The notes: a model not told the origin generated them from the sequence alone. A DNA stretch of 18,267 bases from JBEKYH01 sp049511115 (GCA_049511115.1 JBEKYH010000035.1:1-18267); one strand, 5' to 3'. Counted from the stretch's first letter, positions 1 through 7,752 are shown. Translations and numbers: made by a program.

Positions 1-4
1 TGCA

Positions 5-277
5 ATGATCGGACGGCGGCGCGTCAATCGCGCCAAGCAGGCGGCTCGCCGCAAAATGGAGGCCATGCTCCTGGGCGAGGTGCGCAAACAACTCGGTTTT
101 ACACAGACATCCGTCGCCGAGGCGATGGGTGTCAGCCAATCAGCGCTATCGCAGGTGGAATCGCAAAATGACCTGCAACTAAGCACGTTGCGGCGGCTCG
201 TCAAAGCCCTTGGCGGCGAGCTGGATATAATCGCTCGCTTTGGCGATCGCTCGATTGTGCTCGTGGATGCGAAGTGA
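5..277 (+). CDS. XRE-family HTH protein, antitoxin-like (start may lie upstream)
   Basis: A 90-residue basic protein with a helix-turn-helix domain at about residues 22-75. The recognition region TQTSVAEAMGVSQSALSQVE (33-52) is followed by the LSTLRRLVKALGGELDI block. That block is typical of small XRE antitoxins encoded just downstream of a RelE/HigB-type toxin, which suggests DNA binding and autorepression with a toxin partner. No toxin is visible because the window begins here. The frame is open to the left edge, so the ATG at 5 may be internal and the protein could be a few residues longer. It converges on gspF with only 7 bp between the stop codons. The HTH call is firm. The antitoxin role is inferred from family resemblance, and a stand-alone regulator is the alternative. 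Confidence 0.75.
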   Translation: MIGRRRVNRAKQAARRKMEAMLLGEVRKQLGFTQTSVAEAMGVSQSALSQVESQNDLQLSTLRRLVKALGGELDIIARFGDRSIVLVDAK

Positions 278-284
278 CTCGCCA

Positions 285-1502
285 CTACTTCACAATCACC
301 TTGCTGATCGTAAAAATCGGCAGCATCAACCCCAGCGCCACCGTCCCCACCACCGCCCCCATGATGACCACCATGCACGGCTCGATGTAGCGCGTCATGT
401 CCACGATCTGGGCCTTGAGTTCCTCCTCGGCAAACCCCGACACCTGCTCCATCACCTGCGCCAATCGGCCGCCTTTTTCGGCGCTGTGCAGCATCTGGGC
501 CACGCTCTTGGGGACCAGCGGGCTTTCAAACAGCGGCGCGGAAAACTGTTTGCCGCTTTCAATCTGCTTGCCGACGCGTTCCCACAAATCCTGGAAATAA
601 ATGTTGCCGGTCAATGTCTGCGCGTTGCGCACCGAATCGGGCAGGCTGATGCCGCTGTTGGCCATGGTGCCGATGAGGCGCAGGCCGCGTGAGAGGAAGA
701 GCTTTTGAAATATCTTTCCAAACAGGGGAACCTGAAGCTGCGCATATTGAAACATGCGCCGTCCCGACGGCGTTCGCCCATACTGCCAGGCGCCGCCGCC
801 GATGATGCCCAGGCCGAGAATCAGCCAATACCAGTCATGCACCATCACGTCGCTGATCGCCATAAGGATTCGCGTCACAATCGGCAGCGTCGCCCCTTTG
901 GATTTGTAAATCGCCGTGAATCTGGGCAGCACGAAAGTCATTAGCCCGCAGGTGGTCGCAATCGTAAAGGCCAGCATGATGGCCGGATAAGTCAGCGCCC
1001 CGCGCACGCGCCGCAGGGTGTCATTCTCATCGCGCAGATAATTGACCGTTCGCCCCAGCAGCTTGGCCAGCAGCCCGCTCTTTTCGCTCGCCGCCACCAG
1101 CGTGACCATCATGCGCGGAAAACTGCGCGGATGCCGCGACAGGGCGCTGCTGAAAGTTTCTCCCTTTTGCACGCGGTCATAAACATCGCCGACGATTTCG
1201 CGCACGGCGGGCTTGGCCGATTGCGTGGCGATGCTTTCCAGCGCCTCGCTCAGCGTCACGCCCGTCTCAACCATCACCTGAATCTGAGTCGCAAACTGCA
1301 AAACATCCTTGCGCGAAAGGCGCGGCCGCATGAATGTCAGCCACTCTTTCCTGGGCGCCGCTTCCTCCGCGGGGACCAGCGAGGTCGGATATTTCCCATC
1401 CGCGCGCAGCGCCTCGACGGCGGCGGAGATTGAATCCGCGGCCATCTGTCCGGTGGATAAAGTCCCCGATCCGTCTCGTGCTGTGAATACGAAATTCGGC
1501 AT
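285..1502 (-). CDS. gspF: Type II secretion / type IV pilus inner-membrane platform protein (GspF/PilC)
   Basis: A 405-residue polytopic membrane protein, normal length for the family. The N-terminus (ARDGSGTLSTGQ followed by A-x8-L-x4-G-x-YP) is the usual GspF lead-in. Two T2SSF repeats follow at about 66-190 and 268-392. Hydrophobic segments lie near 170-193, 224-241 and 374-398, the first preceded by the GALTYPAIML motif. The protein forms the inner-membrane platform on which the GspE/PilB hexamer works to assemble pilins or pseudopilins. The ATG at 1502 has an AGAGG Shine-Dalgarno nine bases upstream. It is the last gene of the minus-strand cluster and directly follows gspE, but the junction is split by a hairpin insertion. 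No pilin or secretin gene is in the window, so pilus and secretion roles cannot be separated. Confidence 0.95.
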   Translation of the reverse strand: MPNFVFTARDGSGTLSTGQMAADSISAAVEALRADGKYPTSLVPAEEAAPRKEWLTFMRPRLSRKDVLQFATQIQVMVETGVTLSEALESIATQSAKPAVREIVGDVYDRVQKGETFSSALSRHPRSFPRMMVTLVAASEKSGLLAKLLGRTVNYLRDENDTLRRVRGALTYPAIMLAFTIATTCGLMTFVLPRFTAIYKSKGATLPIVTRILMAISDVMVHDWYWLILGLGIIGGGAWQYGRTPSGRRMFQYAQLQVPLFGKIFQKLFLSRGLRLIGTMANSGISLPDSVRNAQTLTGNIYFQDLWERVGKQIESGKQFSAPLFESPLVPKSVAQMLHSAEKGGRLAQVMEQVSGFAEEELKAQIVDMTRYIEPCMVVIMGAVVGTVALGLMLPIFTISKVIVK

Positions 1503-1514
1503 ACTCGATCGCCT

Positions 1515-1643
1515 CTACGCAGTCACACTACAACGAATGTAGGGTGGGCACCGCCCACCTCTTGCCACAGAATGGTGGGCGATGCCCACCCTACCTAAAA
1601 TGCGCACGGCCGAGGGTGCAAAACCCCTCGCCTACGCAGTCAC
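1515..1643. repeat. Hairpin-bearing insertion flanked by a 12-bp direct repeat between gspE and gspF
   Basis: The direct repeat CTACGCAGTCAC occurs at 1515-1526 and again at 1632-1643. The second copy is the end of gspE (codons V-T-A-stop on the minus strand). Between them lie two 21-base inverted arms, 1539-1559 and 1574-1594, with one mismatch and a 14-base loop. Each arm is itself a small hairpin of GGTGGGC, three bases, GCCCACC. A further 6-bp stem (1611-1616 with 1625-1630) sits just past the gspE stop. I recall the GTAGGGTGGGC...GCCCACCCTAC motif as a dispersed palindrome in planctomycete and other genomes. Removing 117 bp restores a gspE stop followed directly by the gspF ribosome-binding site. 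Confidence 0.8.
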
Positions 1644-3338
1644 GCGATACACTTCCTCCAGCGTCGTGATCCCCGCCTTCACTTTTTCCATCCCGTCCCA
1701 GCGCAGGGACTTCATTCCGTTGGCAATCGCCAGTTCGCGGATTTCATTCAGCGCCGCCCCCTGGCTGATCCGCTCGATCATCTGGTCATCGGGGGCCAGC
1801 AGCTCATAAATCCCGATGCGTCCGGAAAACCCGATCTTCCGGCACCGGTCGCATCCGCGCGGCTTAAACAGCGGCGACTGCACCGGCCCGGCATATTTCT
1901 CGATCTGCCGCTTCTCATTCATGCTCGCCTCGTAAGGCTCCTTGCAATGCTGGCAGAGCTTTCGCACCAGCCGCTGCGCCAGAACACCCGACAGCGTGGC
2001 CCCCACGAGATACGGCTCGATGCCCAGATTAAACAGTCGCGTGATCGCCCCCGCCGCGTCGTTGGTATGCAAGGTGCTCAGCACCAGGTGCCCCGTCAGC
2101 GCCGCCTGGGTGGCCAGCCGCGCCGTTTCGCCGTCGCGCACCTCGCCGATCATGAGGACATCGGGGTCCTGCCGCAAAAGCGCCCGCAGCGCGTTGGCAA
2201 AGGTGAAGCCCGCCTTCTCATTCACCTGAAACTGGTTGACGCCGGGAATGTTGAATTCGATTGGGTCTTCTACCGTGCAGATATTCACGTCCTCGCGGTG
2301 AATCTCCTGTAACACCGCGTACAGCGTGGTGCTCTTTCCCCCGCCCGTCGGCCCGGTCACCAGCAAAATGCCGTTGGGCACGACGATCAAGCGCCGCCAC
2401 GCCTTCAGCGTGTCATAGGCAAATCCGAGTTTTTCCAGGTTCACCGCGGCTTTGTCGTTGTTGATGACGCGGATGACGACCTTCTCGCCGAATTTCCCGG
2501 GGATGGTGCTTACCCGCAGGTCAATCGGGTGCTTGTCCATCAGCACGTGAATGCCGCCGTCCTGCGGCAGGCGCCGCTCGGCAATGTCCAGGCCCGCCAT
2601 GATTTTCACGCGGCTGGCAATCGCCGAGTGCATCTGGAACGGCGGGCGCAGCTTTTCCGCGAGCCGCCCGTCGATGCGATATCTCACCCGCAGCAGATTC
2701 TCAAACGGCTCGATATGGATGTCGCTGGCTCCCTCCTTCACGCCGGTGTAGATGAGGTAATTAACCAGCTTCACGACCGGCGAATCCACCGCCGCCGCCT
2801 CCAGGTCGGCGATGTCCTGAACCGGCGCTTCCACGAGCGTGAACTGCTCGGGCGAAGCCTCGTCGATCAGGTCGTCGATGACGAAAATCTCTTCCGACGG
2901 CAAATAAGCCTGAATCGTCGCCTTGATGTCGCGCATCGTGGCCGCGACCACCTGCACGGAAAATCCGCTGATGCGGCTGATCTCTTCGATCAGGAACACA
3001 TTGGCCGGCTCGGGCACCGCCACCGTCAAAACACATTCCACGAGAAACAGCGGCAGAATCTGGTGCTTTTCGAGGAAATCCTTGGGCAGGATGCCGATCG
3101 CCTTGGGATCCGCCACGCGCGGCGAAATGCGCGCGTAAGGCACTCCATACGCCTGGGCCAGGGCCTCGGTGACCTGGTCCTCGGTGCACATGTGCATTTC
3201 GATGAAGATTTCGCCCAGCAGCTTCTGGTGATTGCTGCGCCGCTGTTCATCGAGGGCGCGTTCAAGCTGCTCCTGCTTGATCACCCCGCGATCCACCAGC
3301 AACTGCCCCAGAGGTTTTCGTTCTACCGTTGCAACCAT
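1632..3338 (-). CDS. gspE: Type II secretion / type IV pilus assembly ATPase (GspE/PilB)
   Basis: A 568-residue cytoplasmic AAA-like secretion ATPase. An N-terminal MshEN/T2SSE_N domain (about 9-145, LGQLLVDRGVIKQEQLERAL) is of the type that can bind c-di-GMP in some homologues. The catalytic core has RIDGRL near 221-226, Walker A GPTGGGKST at 329-337, the Asp box CTVEDPIEF near 354-362, Walker B DPDVLMIGEVRDGET at about 391-405 and the His box STLHTNDA at about 421-428. The zinc-binding cysteines are C462, C465, C496 and C499. The Walker A carries G where most relatives have S (GPTGSGKS). The ATG at 3338 lies 10 bp after the STAS stop. Its Shine-Dalgarno-like GGTGAG contains that stop codon, so translation is probably coupled. 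The HD-GYP gene in the same cluster makes c-di-GMP control of this motor plausible, but that is inference. Confidence 0.95.
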   Translation of the reverse strand: MVATVERKPLGQLLVDRGVIKQEQLERALDEQRRSNHQKLLGEIFIEMHMCTEDQVTEALAQAYGVPYARISPRVADPKAIGILPKDFLEKHQILPLFLVECVLTVAVPEPANVFLIEEISRISGFSVQVVAATMRDIKATIQAYLPSEEIFVIDDLIDEASPEQFTLVEAPVQDIADLEAAAVDSPVVKLVNYLIYTGVKEGASDIHIEPFENLLRVRYRIDGRLAEKLRPPFQMHSAIASRVKIMAGLDIAERRLPQDGGIHVLMDKHPIDLRVSTIPGKFGEKVVIRVINNDKAAVNLEKLGFAYDTLKAWRRLIVVPNGILLVTGPTGGGKSTTLYAVLQEIHREDVNICTVEDPIEFNIPGVNQFQVNEKAGFTFANALRALLRQDPDVLMIGEVRDGETARLATQAALTGHLVLSTLHTNDAAGAITRLFNLGIEPYLVGATLSGVLAQRLVRKLCQHCKEPYEASMNEKRQIEKYAGPVQSPLFKPRGCDRCRKIGFSGRIGIYELLAPDDQMIERISQGAALNEIRELAIANGMKSLRWDGMEKVKAGITTLEEVYRVTA

Positions 3339-3348
3339 TGGTCTAATC

Positions 3349-3687
3349 TCACCGCATGGTCTTCAGCGCCGCCGCCAGATCGTCGTGCGTTTCAAACCGG
3401 TGCTCCAGCCGCGTCATCTGCAGGATGGTGCGGCAGTTTTCCTCCAGGCACGCCAATTTGATCTGCCCGAACATGTCCTCGCATTGCCGCTTCATATTGA
3501 GCAGGGTCTCGAGCCCTTCGCTGTCGATGAACGGGCACTTGGCCAGGTTCACGACAACATCCACAATGCGCCGGCCCTTGATGCGTTCATCGAGCGCCGC
3601 CGCGGCAGCGCGCGCGTTCTCACCGGAAAAATCACCGGTGATGTCCAGGACACAGACTTTGTCATAATCGTCCGCTTTGACGCCCAT
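3349..3687 (-). CDS. STAS-domain protein (anti-sigma-factor antagonist-like)
   Basis: A 112-residue single STAS domain. VCVLDITGDFSGENA is the first strand region, and CPFIDSEGLETLL carries the conserved D-S-x-G-L with Ser56, the residue phosphorylated in SpoIIAA-type proteins. Such proteins switch partner proteins by phosphorylation-dependent binding. I chose the ATG at 3687 because GGGAAG lies eight bases upstream. The longer open frame to 3735 would need a TTG start and adds 16 low-complexity residues. It lies 89 bp downstream of the HD-GYP gene, and its stop is 10 bp before gspE. No RsbW-like kinase or PP2C phosphatase is visible nearby, so its switch partners are unknown. It may link the signalling genes to the secretion motor. 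Confidence 0.88.
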   Translation of the reverse strand: MGVKADDYDKVCVLDITGDFSGENARAAAAALDERIKGRRIVDVVVNLAKCPFIDSEGLETLLNMKRQCEDMFGQIKLACLEENCRTILQMTRLEHRFETHDDLAAALKTMR

Positions 3688-3776
3688 TGGATTTGCTTCC
3701 CGCTTTCCTTCTTCCCCCTTAACAGCCCGAGGCAAAAGTCGCGCGGGCCATGCTCGTCTCTTTCAGCCGCAGGCTG

Positions 3777-5555
3777 CTATGCCGCCGCCTGTCCCGGAGG
3801 CGGCGCTCCCAGCGCCGTCAATATTCCCGCTCCCGGCGCGCCGGACATCTTCTGCGACGGCAGCACCAGTTCGCGCAGCTTGGCCGCTCCGATCCGCAAA
3901 AACGCCTCGGTCAAACCAGGGTCAAACTGCGTCCCGCTGCAGCGGCGGATTTCCGTCAATGCCACTTCCAGCGGCAGCGCCTTGCGATAGGTTCGATTGC
4001 TGGTCATCGCGTCAAAGCAGTCCGCCAGGCAGATCAATCGGCCCATGAGCGGAATGTTCGCCCCGGCCAGCCCGTGCGGGTAACCGTTGCCGTCGTAACG
4101 CTCATGGTGATGCAGCACTCCGGGAATCAGGTCGCGCACCTGCTTCACATCCGCCAGAATCCGCGCCCCGATCTGCGGATGTTTTTTCATCTGTTCAAAT
4201 TCATCCGGCGTGAGCCGCCCGGTCTTGTGCAGCACGCTTTCCGGCACGCCGATCTTCCCGACATCGTGCAACAAGCCGGCCAGGTAAACGCGCTCGGCCA
4301 GCGCCTCGCCCAGCCCCGCCTCAAGAGTCAATTGCCGTCCCACGGCCGCCACACGCTCGCTGTGGCCGTGCGTGTAAGCATCCTTGGCGTCCACCGCGCT
4401 GGTGAGGCTGTGCAGCAGTCCCATCATCAGGCCGTGCACGTCGTCATAGAGCATCGCGTTTTCAAGATAGATCGCCGATTCATTGGCAATCGAGTTGAGT
4501 AGTTTCAAATCCTGCGAATCAAATTCGCCTTCCAGTTTGTCCATCGCAAAATAGCAGCCGAGCACCTCGTCCTGCCGCTGCATCGGAACCGCCAGAATCT
4601 TGGAGACATGACCCTTCAACCACGCAAACTGCGGCTCTTTGTTCAGGTCATTGATGAGCAGCGGCGTATTCCGCAGGCACAGGATCGGCATCAGCTCTTC
4701 AGCCAGCCGATGCACCGTGCCCGGCGGCAAGCTGAGCTGGCCATAAACCACCGGCTGTTGTCGCGCGGCATGTTCGCCATGCAGCGCCACGCCCATGCCG
4801 CGCACGCCCATCACATCGAGCACATCGAGGCACGCCTGTTTGAAAAAATCACCGGCGCGCCGGTTGATGCGCATCCCGCTGCTCACCTGATAAATCAGGC
4901 TCAATTCCTCATAGGTATTGGCAAGCTGGTTGGAGAGGCTGTCGAGTTCCGTCTGAAAATTCGACAGCCGCAACTGATCGCGCACCATCGTCAGCAGCAG
5001 CCGTCCCTGGCGGGCCATGACTTCGCTATCGCGGCTGGGCAATTGCTCGGCCTGCTGCGTGAGCCATTGGCCGTCGAGTCCCAGCTTTTCGCACAGCGGC
5101 GCAATCTCCGCGTCGGCCGCGAACGTTTCACTCTTCGCCGCCAGCAAAAAGATACCGGCCAACTGCCTCTTTTCCACATAGGGGAATGCCGCGACCAGCA
5201 CCCCGGGAATGCACGACCAGACACTCACCCCTGAGCCCGCGTCGATCTTCGCCGCTTCCTCGCGCAGTTTTTTCGACGGCGCTGTGCCGTCGGCGTATTG
5301 CACCAGCGGCGCGACAAACCGCTGGAAAAACAATCCCGCCTGCGGATCAATGTAAAACAGATTGTCGCCGGATTCTTCAAACGCGAATTTCGGCCCGACC
5401 GCCATCACGCAGAATCCGCTCGGCCGCACGCGGCTGGCCAGGTTGTCCAGCACAGCGCGCGGCATCAGCGTGATCGGCGGCCGCGCCGTCGCGCCCGCCG
5501 GCGCGGATTCAGCCGCCCCGACCGTCCGCGGCGATGATGATTCATTCTGGGCCAT
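3777..5555 (-). CDS. GAF and HD-GYP domain protein, probable c-di-GMP phosphodiesterase
   Basis: 592 residues, cytoplasmic, with no membrane segment seen. The order is: an uncharacterised N-terminal sensory region (about 35-150, with a C-x-PGV-x3-AFPY segment that may be PocR-like, weakly supported); a coiled-coil linker (about 185-230); a GAF domain (about 230-365); and an HD-GYP domain (about 385-560). Catalytic motifs are intact: HSERVA (398-403), LLHDVGKIG with H430/D431, HHERYDGNGYP (483-493), and LADCFDAMTSNRTYR. This predicts hydrolysis of c-di-GMP to pGpG/GMP. The start is three bases after the response-regulator stop, so the two are probably translated together. The single-domain regulator may act on this enzyme in trans, since many HD-GYP proteins carry a fused REC domain. 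The C-terminal tail is Pro/Ala/Gly-rich and probably disordered. Confidence 0.93.
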   Translation of the reverse strand: MAQNESSSPRTVGAAESAPAGATARPPITLMPRAVLDNLASRVRPSGFCVMAVGPKFAFEESGDNLFYIDPQAGLFFQRFVAPLVQYADGTAPSKKLREEAAKIDAGSGVSVWSCIPGVLVAAFPYVEKRQLAGIFLLAAKSETFAADAEIAPLCEKLGLDGQWLTQQAEQLPSRDSEVMARQGRLLLTMVRDQLRLSNFQTELDSLSNQLANTYEELSLIYQVSSGMRINRRAGDFFKQACLDVLDVMGVRGMGVALHGEHAARQQPVVYGQLSLPPGTVHRLAEELMPILCLRNTPLLINDLNKEPQFAWLKGHVSKILAVPMQRQDEVLGCYFAMDKLEGEFDSQDLKLLNSIANESAIYLENAMLYDDVHGLMMGLLHSLTSAVDAKDAYTHGHSERVAAVGRQLTLEAGLGEALAERVYLAGLLHDVGKIGVPESVLHKTGRLTPDEFEQMKKHPQIGARILADVKQVRDLIPGVLHHHERYDGNGYPHGLAGANIPLMGRLICLADCFDAMTSNRTYRKALPLEVALTEIRRCSGTQFDPGLTEAFLRIGAAKLRELVLPSQKMSGAPGAGILTALGAPPPGQAAA

Positions 5556-5558
5556 TTT

Positions 5559-5942
5559 CTATGCCGCTACCGCCGACAAAACTTCATTTACCGTCGCCAG
5601 CAGTTGGCGCGGGCTGAATGGCTTGCTGAGCATGCGCACGATTCCGTGGCTCTCGGCGCTGCCCATGTCCAGGTCGTATCCGCGCGCCGTGAGCAGGATC
5701 GCCGGAATCGGATCCGCCGGCCGCTCGCGCCGCAGCCGCTGGCAGACCTCCAGGCCCGACAAATGCGGCATGTGGTAATCAATGATGATCAGGTCGGGCT
5801 TTTCCTGCTGGGCCAGCTCCAGGGCCTCCTGCCCATCGCATGCCGTGACGATCGCATAGCCCGCATTGCGCAGCTTGAGGGAAACCACGTGCAGGATGTG
5901 CGACTCGTCGTCGGCAACCAAAATCTTCTTGTCGCTGGTCAT
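5559..5942 (-). CDS. Single-domain response regulator (CheY-like receiver)
   Basis: A 127-residue protein that is only a receiver domain. The acidic pair is D11/D12, the phospho-acceptor is D55 in IIIDYHMP, the switch residue is T85 in LLTARG, and K107 sits in SKPFSP. There is no DNA-binding or enzymatic output domain, so its effect must come through protein contact. The best candidate partner is the HD-GYP protein encoded three bases downstream. The histidine kinase encoded upstream is the likely phosphodonor. The ATG at 5942 follows a strong GGAGGT Shine-Dalgarno eight bases away, immediately preceded by a GC-rich hairpin. Confidence 0.95.
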   Translation of the reverse strand: MTSDKKILVADDESHILHVVSLKLRNAGYAIVTACDGQEALELAQQEKPDLIIIDYHMPHLSGLEVCQRLRRERPADPIPAILLTARGYDLDMGSAESHGIVRMLSKPFSPRQLLATVNEVLSAVAA

Positions 5943-5956
5943 TCTCGCTTACCTCC

Positions 5957-5976
5957 GGCGGCGCCTGCGCGCCGCC
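5957..5976 (-). promoter_or_regulatory. GC-rich hairpin abutting the response-regulator ribosome-binding site
   Basis: GGCGGCGC and GCGCCGCC form a perfect 8-bp stem with a 4-base loop. On the minus strand the stem ends directly at the GGAGGT Shine-Dalgarno (5951-5956). No T-tract follows, so it is not an intrinsic terminator. It could modulate translation initiation or act as an mRNA-stability element between the kinase and regulator genes. The rest of the 106-bp gap (5943-6048) shows nothing else. Confidence 0.45.
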
Positions 5977-6048
5977 TCAATGCTCAACCGTCCATCGCCG
6001 ATCCCCCAAATCAAATGCCGCGCCGAAGCCCCCTTCGCCGCGGCTGTT

Positions 6049-7491
6049 TTATTTCGCCAGTTCCAGTTCAAATCCGAAGCAGCTTCCCTTGCCGACTTCG
6101 CTCTCCACAAAAATACGGCCCTTGTGGACGTTCTCCACAATGTGCTTGACCAGCGCCAGACCCAGGCCCGTCCCCTTGGCCATGTGTTTGTTGGCTTCAG
6201 ACCTAAAGAACTTATCGAACACATGGGGCAGGTCCTTAGGCGGAATCCCCACTCCGCTGTCGGTAATCCGCGTGGTCACCTTGCGTGCGGCCTCGTCCAC
6301 CAGCGTCTCGATGGTTATCGTTCCCGCGTCCGGCGTGTATTTGACGGCATTGCTCAGCAGATTCAGGACCGCCTGATAGAGCATGTCCTTGTCCGCCATG
6401 GTCTGATAAAAAACCGGCGTCAGCTTCTCGACCAGTTTGATCTGTTTTGTCCGCGCCTGCGGCGTAATCACTTCAATCGCTTCCTTGAGAATAACCGTCA
6501 GGCTCTGTGGCATTTTGTTGATCTGCACCAGGCCCGACTCAATGCGCGAAATGCTCAGGATGTTGTCGATCAGGCGCGAGAGCCGGTTGGATTCACCCTG
6601 GATCACCTCATAAAACTCGCGCGTGGTCTTTTCATCCTCGGCCTCGCCGTCGATGAGCATCTCCACATAAGCCTTGATGCTCGCCAGCGGCGTGCGCAGT
6701 TCGTGGCTGACGTTGGAGACGAAGTCGTTCTTCATCCGCGCCACTTCCTTCTCGCGCGTCATGTCATGAAGGACCACCACCACGCCCGCCGATCCATCCA
6801 CCTGATCGGCCACACATGACAGCGTGATCTTGAAGGTCTTTTCCCATTCTTCTCCGTCGTCGCTGCCGCGGACGGTATGCTCGACAACGCGCCGGCCGCT
6901 GAGGCTGCGGCTCTGCCGCATGTCACGGATCATCTCGAGGACCTTGGGGTCCTTCAGGGCCTTACCCATCGGCGCGCCGCAGGCGCGCTCGGCGTCGAAA
7001 TGGAACACCTTCTCCGCCGATTCGTTGGCCAGCACTAACTCGTCGAACGGGTCGGTCACCAGCACCGCGTCGGAAATGCTGTGCAGAATCGCCTGCGCAT
7101 CCTGCCGCTCGGCAATGACCACTTTCAACTGGATTTCCAGCTCTTTGGCGCGCCGCGCCGCTTCATCGAGCGTCTGCGCCGCCGTTTCGACGAAGGTGTT
7201 GATGGACCGCGTGACCGGCCGCAGCAAGCCACTGGGGCAGTCAACCGGGGTTAGCTTCCCCGAATCGCACATCCGTTTGATCGAATCGCTGAAGACCCGG
7301 CAATTGCGGTGCAGCGCCGCCACCCACAAGAGCGCGCTCGCCGCGCTGCACAGCAGCAGCACGCCCATCACCACTTCCGGCCGCGGCGGATAGGTCTGCC
7401 ATCCGGCGCGCGACGCCACTCCGGCAAAACTCACCACTCCCGCCGCCAGCAATACCGGCGTGAGAATGCACAGAATAACTCCAAGCCGCAT
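6049..7491 (-). CDS. Membrane sensor histidine kinase, PAS-containing (PhoR/VicK-like architecture)
   Basis: 480 residues from the ATG at 7491. Two hydrophobic segments (about 4-24 and 40-60) bracket a very short periplasmic loop. A HAMP-like linker and helix follow (about 65-130), then a PAS domain (about 130-245), HisKA with phospho-acceptor H263 in SNVSHELRTPLAS, and HATPase_c. The HATPase_c has an N box around N381 (LLSNAVKYTPD), a G1 box DSGVGIPP and a G2 box GTGLGLAL. A GTG two codons upstream is possible, but GGGAG is correctly spaced (five bases) only for the ATG. The very small external loop suggests membrane or cytoplasmic (PAS) sensing. It leads the six-gene cluster, and its likely receiver is the single-domain regulator downstream, with no DNA-binding regulator present. 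The signal sensed is unknown. Confidence 0.93.
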   Translation of the reverse strand: MRLGVILCILTPVLLAAGVVSFAGVASRAGWQTYPPRPEVVMGVLLLCSAASALLWVAALHRNCRVFSDSIKRMCDSGKLTPVDCPSGLLRPVTRSINTFVETAAQTLDEAARRAKELEIQLKVVIAERQDAQAILHSISDAVLVTDPFDELVLANESAEKVFHFDAERACGAPMGKALKDPKVLEMIRDMRQSRSLSGRRVVEHTVRGSDDGEEWEKTFKITLSCVADQVDGSAGVVVVLHDMTREKEVARMKNDFVSNVSHELRTPLASIKAYVEMLIDGEAEDEKTTREFYEVIQGESNRLSRLIDNILSISRIESGLVQINKMPQSLTVILKEAIEVITPQARTKQIKLVEKLTPVFYQTMADKDMLYQAVLNLLSNAVKYTPDAGTITIETLVDEAARKVTTRITDSGVGIPPKDLPHVFDKFFRSEANKHMAKGTGLGLALVKHIVENVHKGRIFVESEVGKGSCFGFELELAK

Positions 7492-7604
7492 CGGCACTCC
7501 CAGTCAGTCGCGCGACGGAGGAATCAATCCAATCCCCCCGCTTTTGGCCTTTGTAATGGCCGCAACGCTTTCATCGGACCGTTCGGCGTGCCGCTTTTCT
7601 GGCG

Positions 7605-7633
7605 AATAAAACCTATCGGGCGGGCAACACCAA
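7605..7633 (-). promoter_or_regulatory. Weak candidate sigma70-type promoter for the histidine kinase cluster
   Basis: Read on the minus strand, TTGGTG (7633-7628) is followed by a 17-base spacer and TTTATT (7610-7605). The matches to consensus are only 3/6 and 4/6. It would give a leader of roughly 105 bases before the kinase ATG. It is offered only as the best-spaced pair in the region. Confidence 0.22.
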
Positions 7634-7649
7634 CGTCCGATATCTAGCG

Positions 7650-7752
7650 GAGGACTGAGGGCCGAGGACTGAGGACTGAGAGGAATGCAAAACAAAAAGC
7701 GAGGAATTGCCCCTTGGCTTGGCCTTGCCTCAGTCCTCAGCACTCAGTCCTC
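7650..7752. repeat. GAGGACTGAG direct and inverted repeat cluster
   Basis: GAGGACTGAG occurs three times (7650-7659, 7664-7673, 7671-7680). Its reverse complement CTCAGTCCTC occurs twice (7729-7738, 7743-7752), giving a potential cruciform with a loop of about 50 bases. A near-copy of the 7653-7673 segment, inverted and with two mismatches in 21, recurs at 12700-12720. Translated, this repeat gives SPQSS-like spurious ORFs. It looks like a dispersed intergenic repeat family and not an operator. Confidence 0.7.

Noticed and set aside
2529..3461. A 310-codon plus-strand frame opposite gspE and the STAS gene
   Set aside because: Both minus-strand genes have complete family motifs. This frame is His/Arg/Gln-rich, as expected for an antisense shadow.
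3688..3735. Longer STAS protein starting at TTG 3735
   Set aside because: It adds a charged, non-conserved stretch. The ATG at 3687 has a well-spaced GGGAAG and begins right at the domain.
7492..7497. GTG start of the histidine kinase at 7497
   Set aside because: The Shine-Dalgarno GGGAG would overlap or abut this codon. The ATG at 7491 has proper spacing.
7504..7743. A 79-codon minus-strand frame upstream of the histidine kinase
   Set aside because: It contains SPQSSALSPP derived from the GAGGACTGAG repeats and has no ribosome-binding site or domain.
7650..7752. CRISPR-like array
   Set aside because: The repeats are only 10 bases, irregularly spaced or overlapping, and partly inverted, and no cas gene is present.
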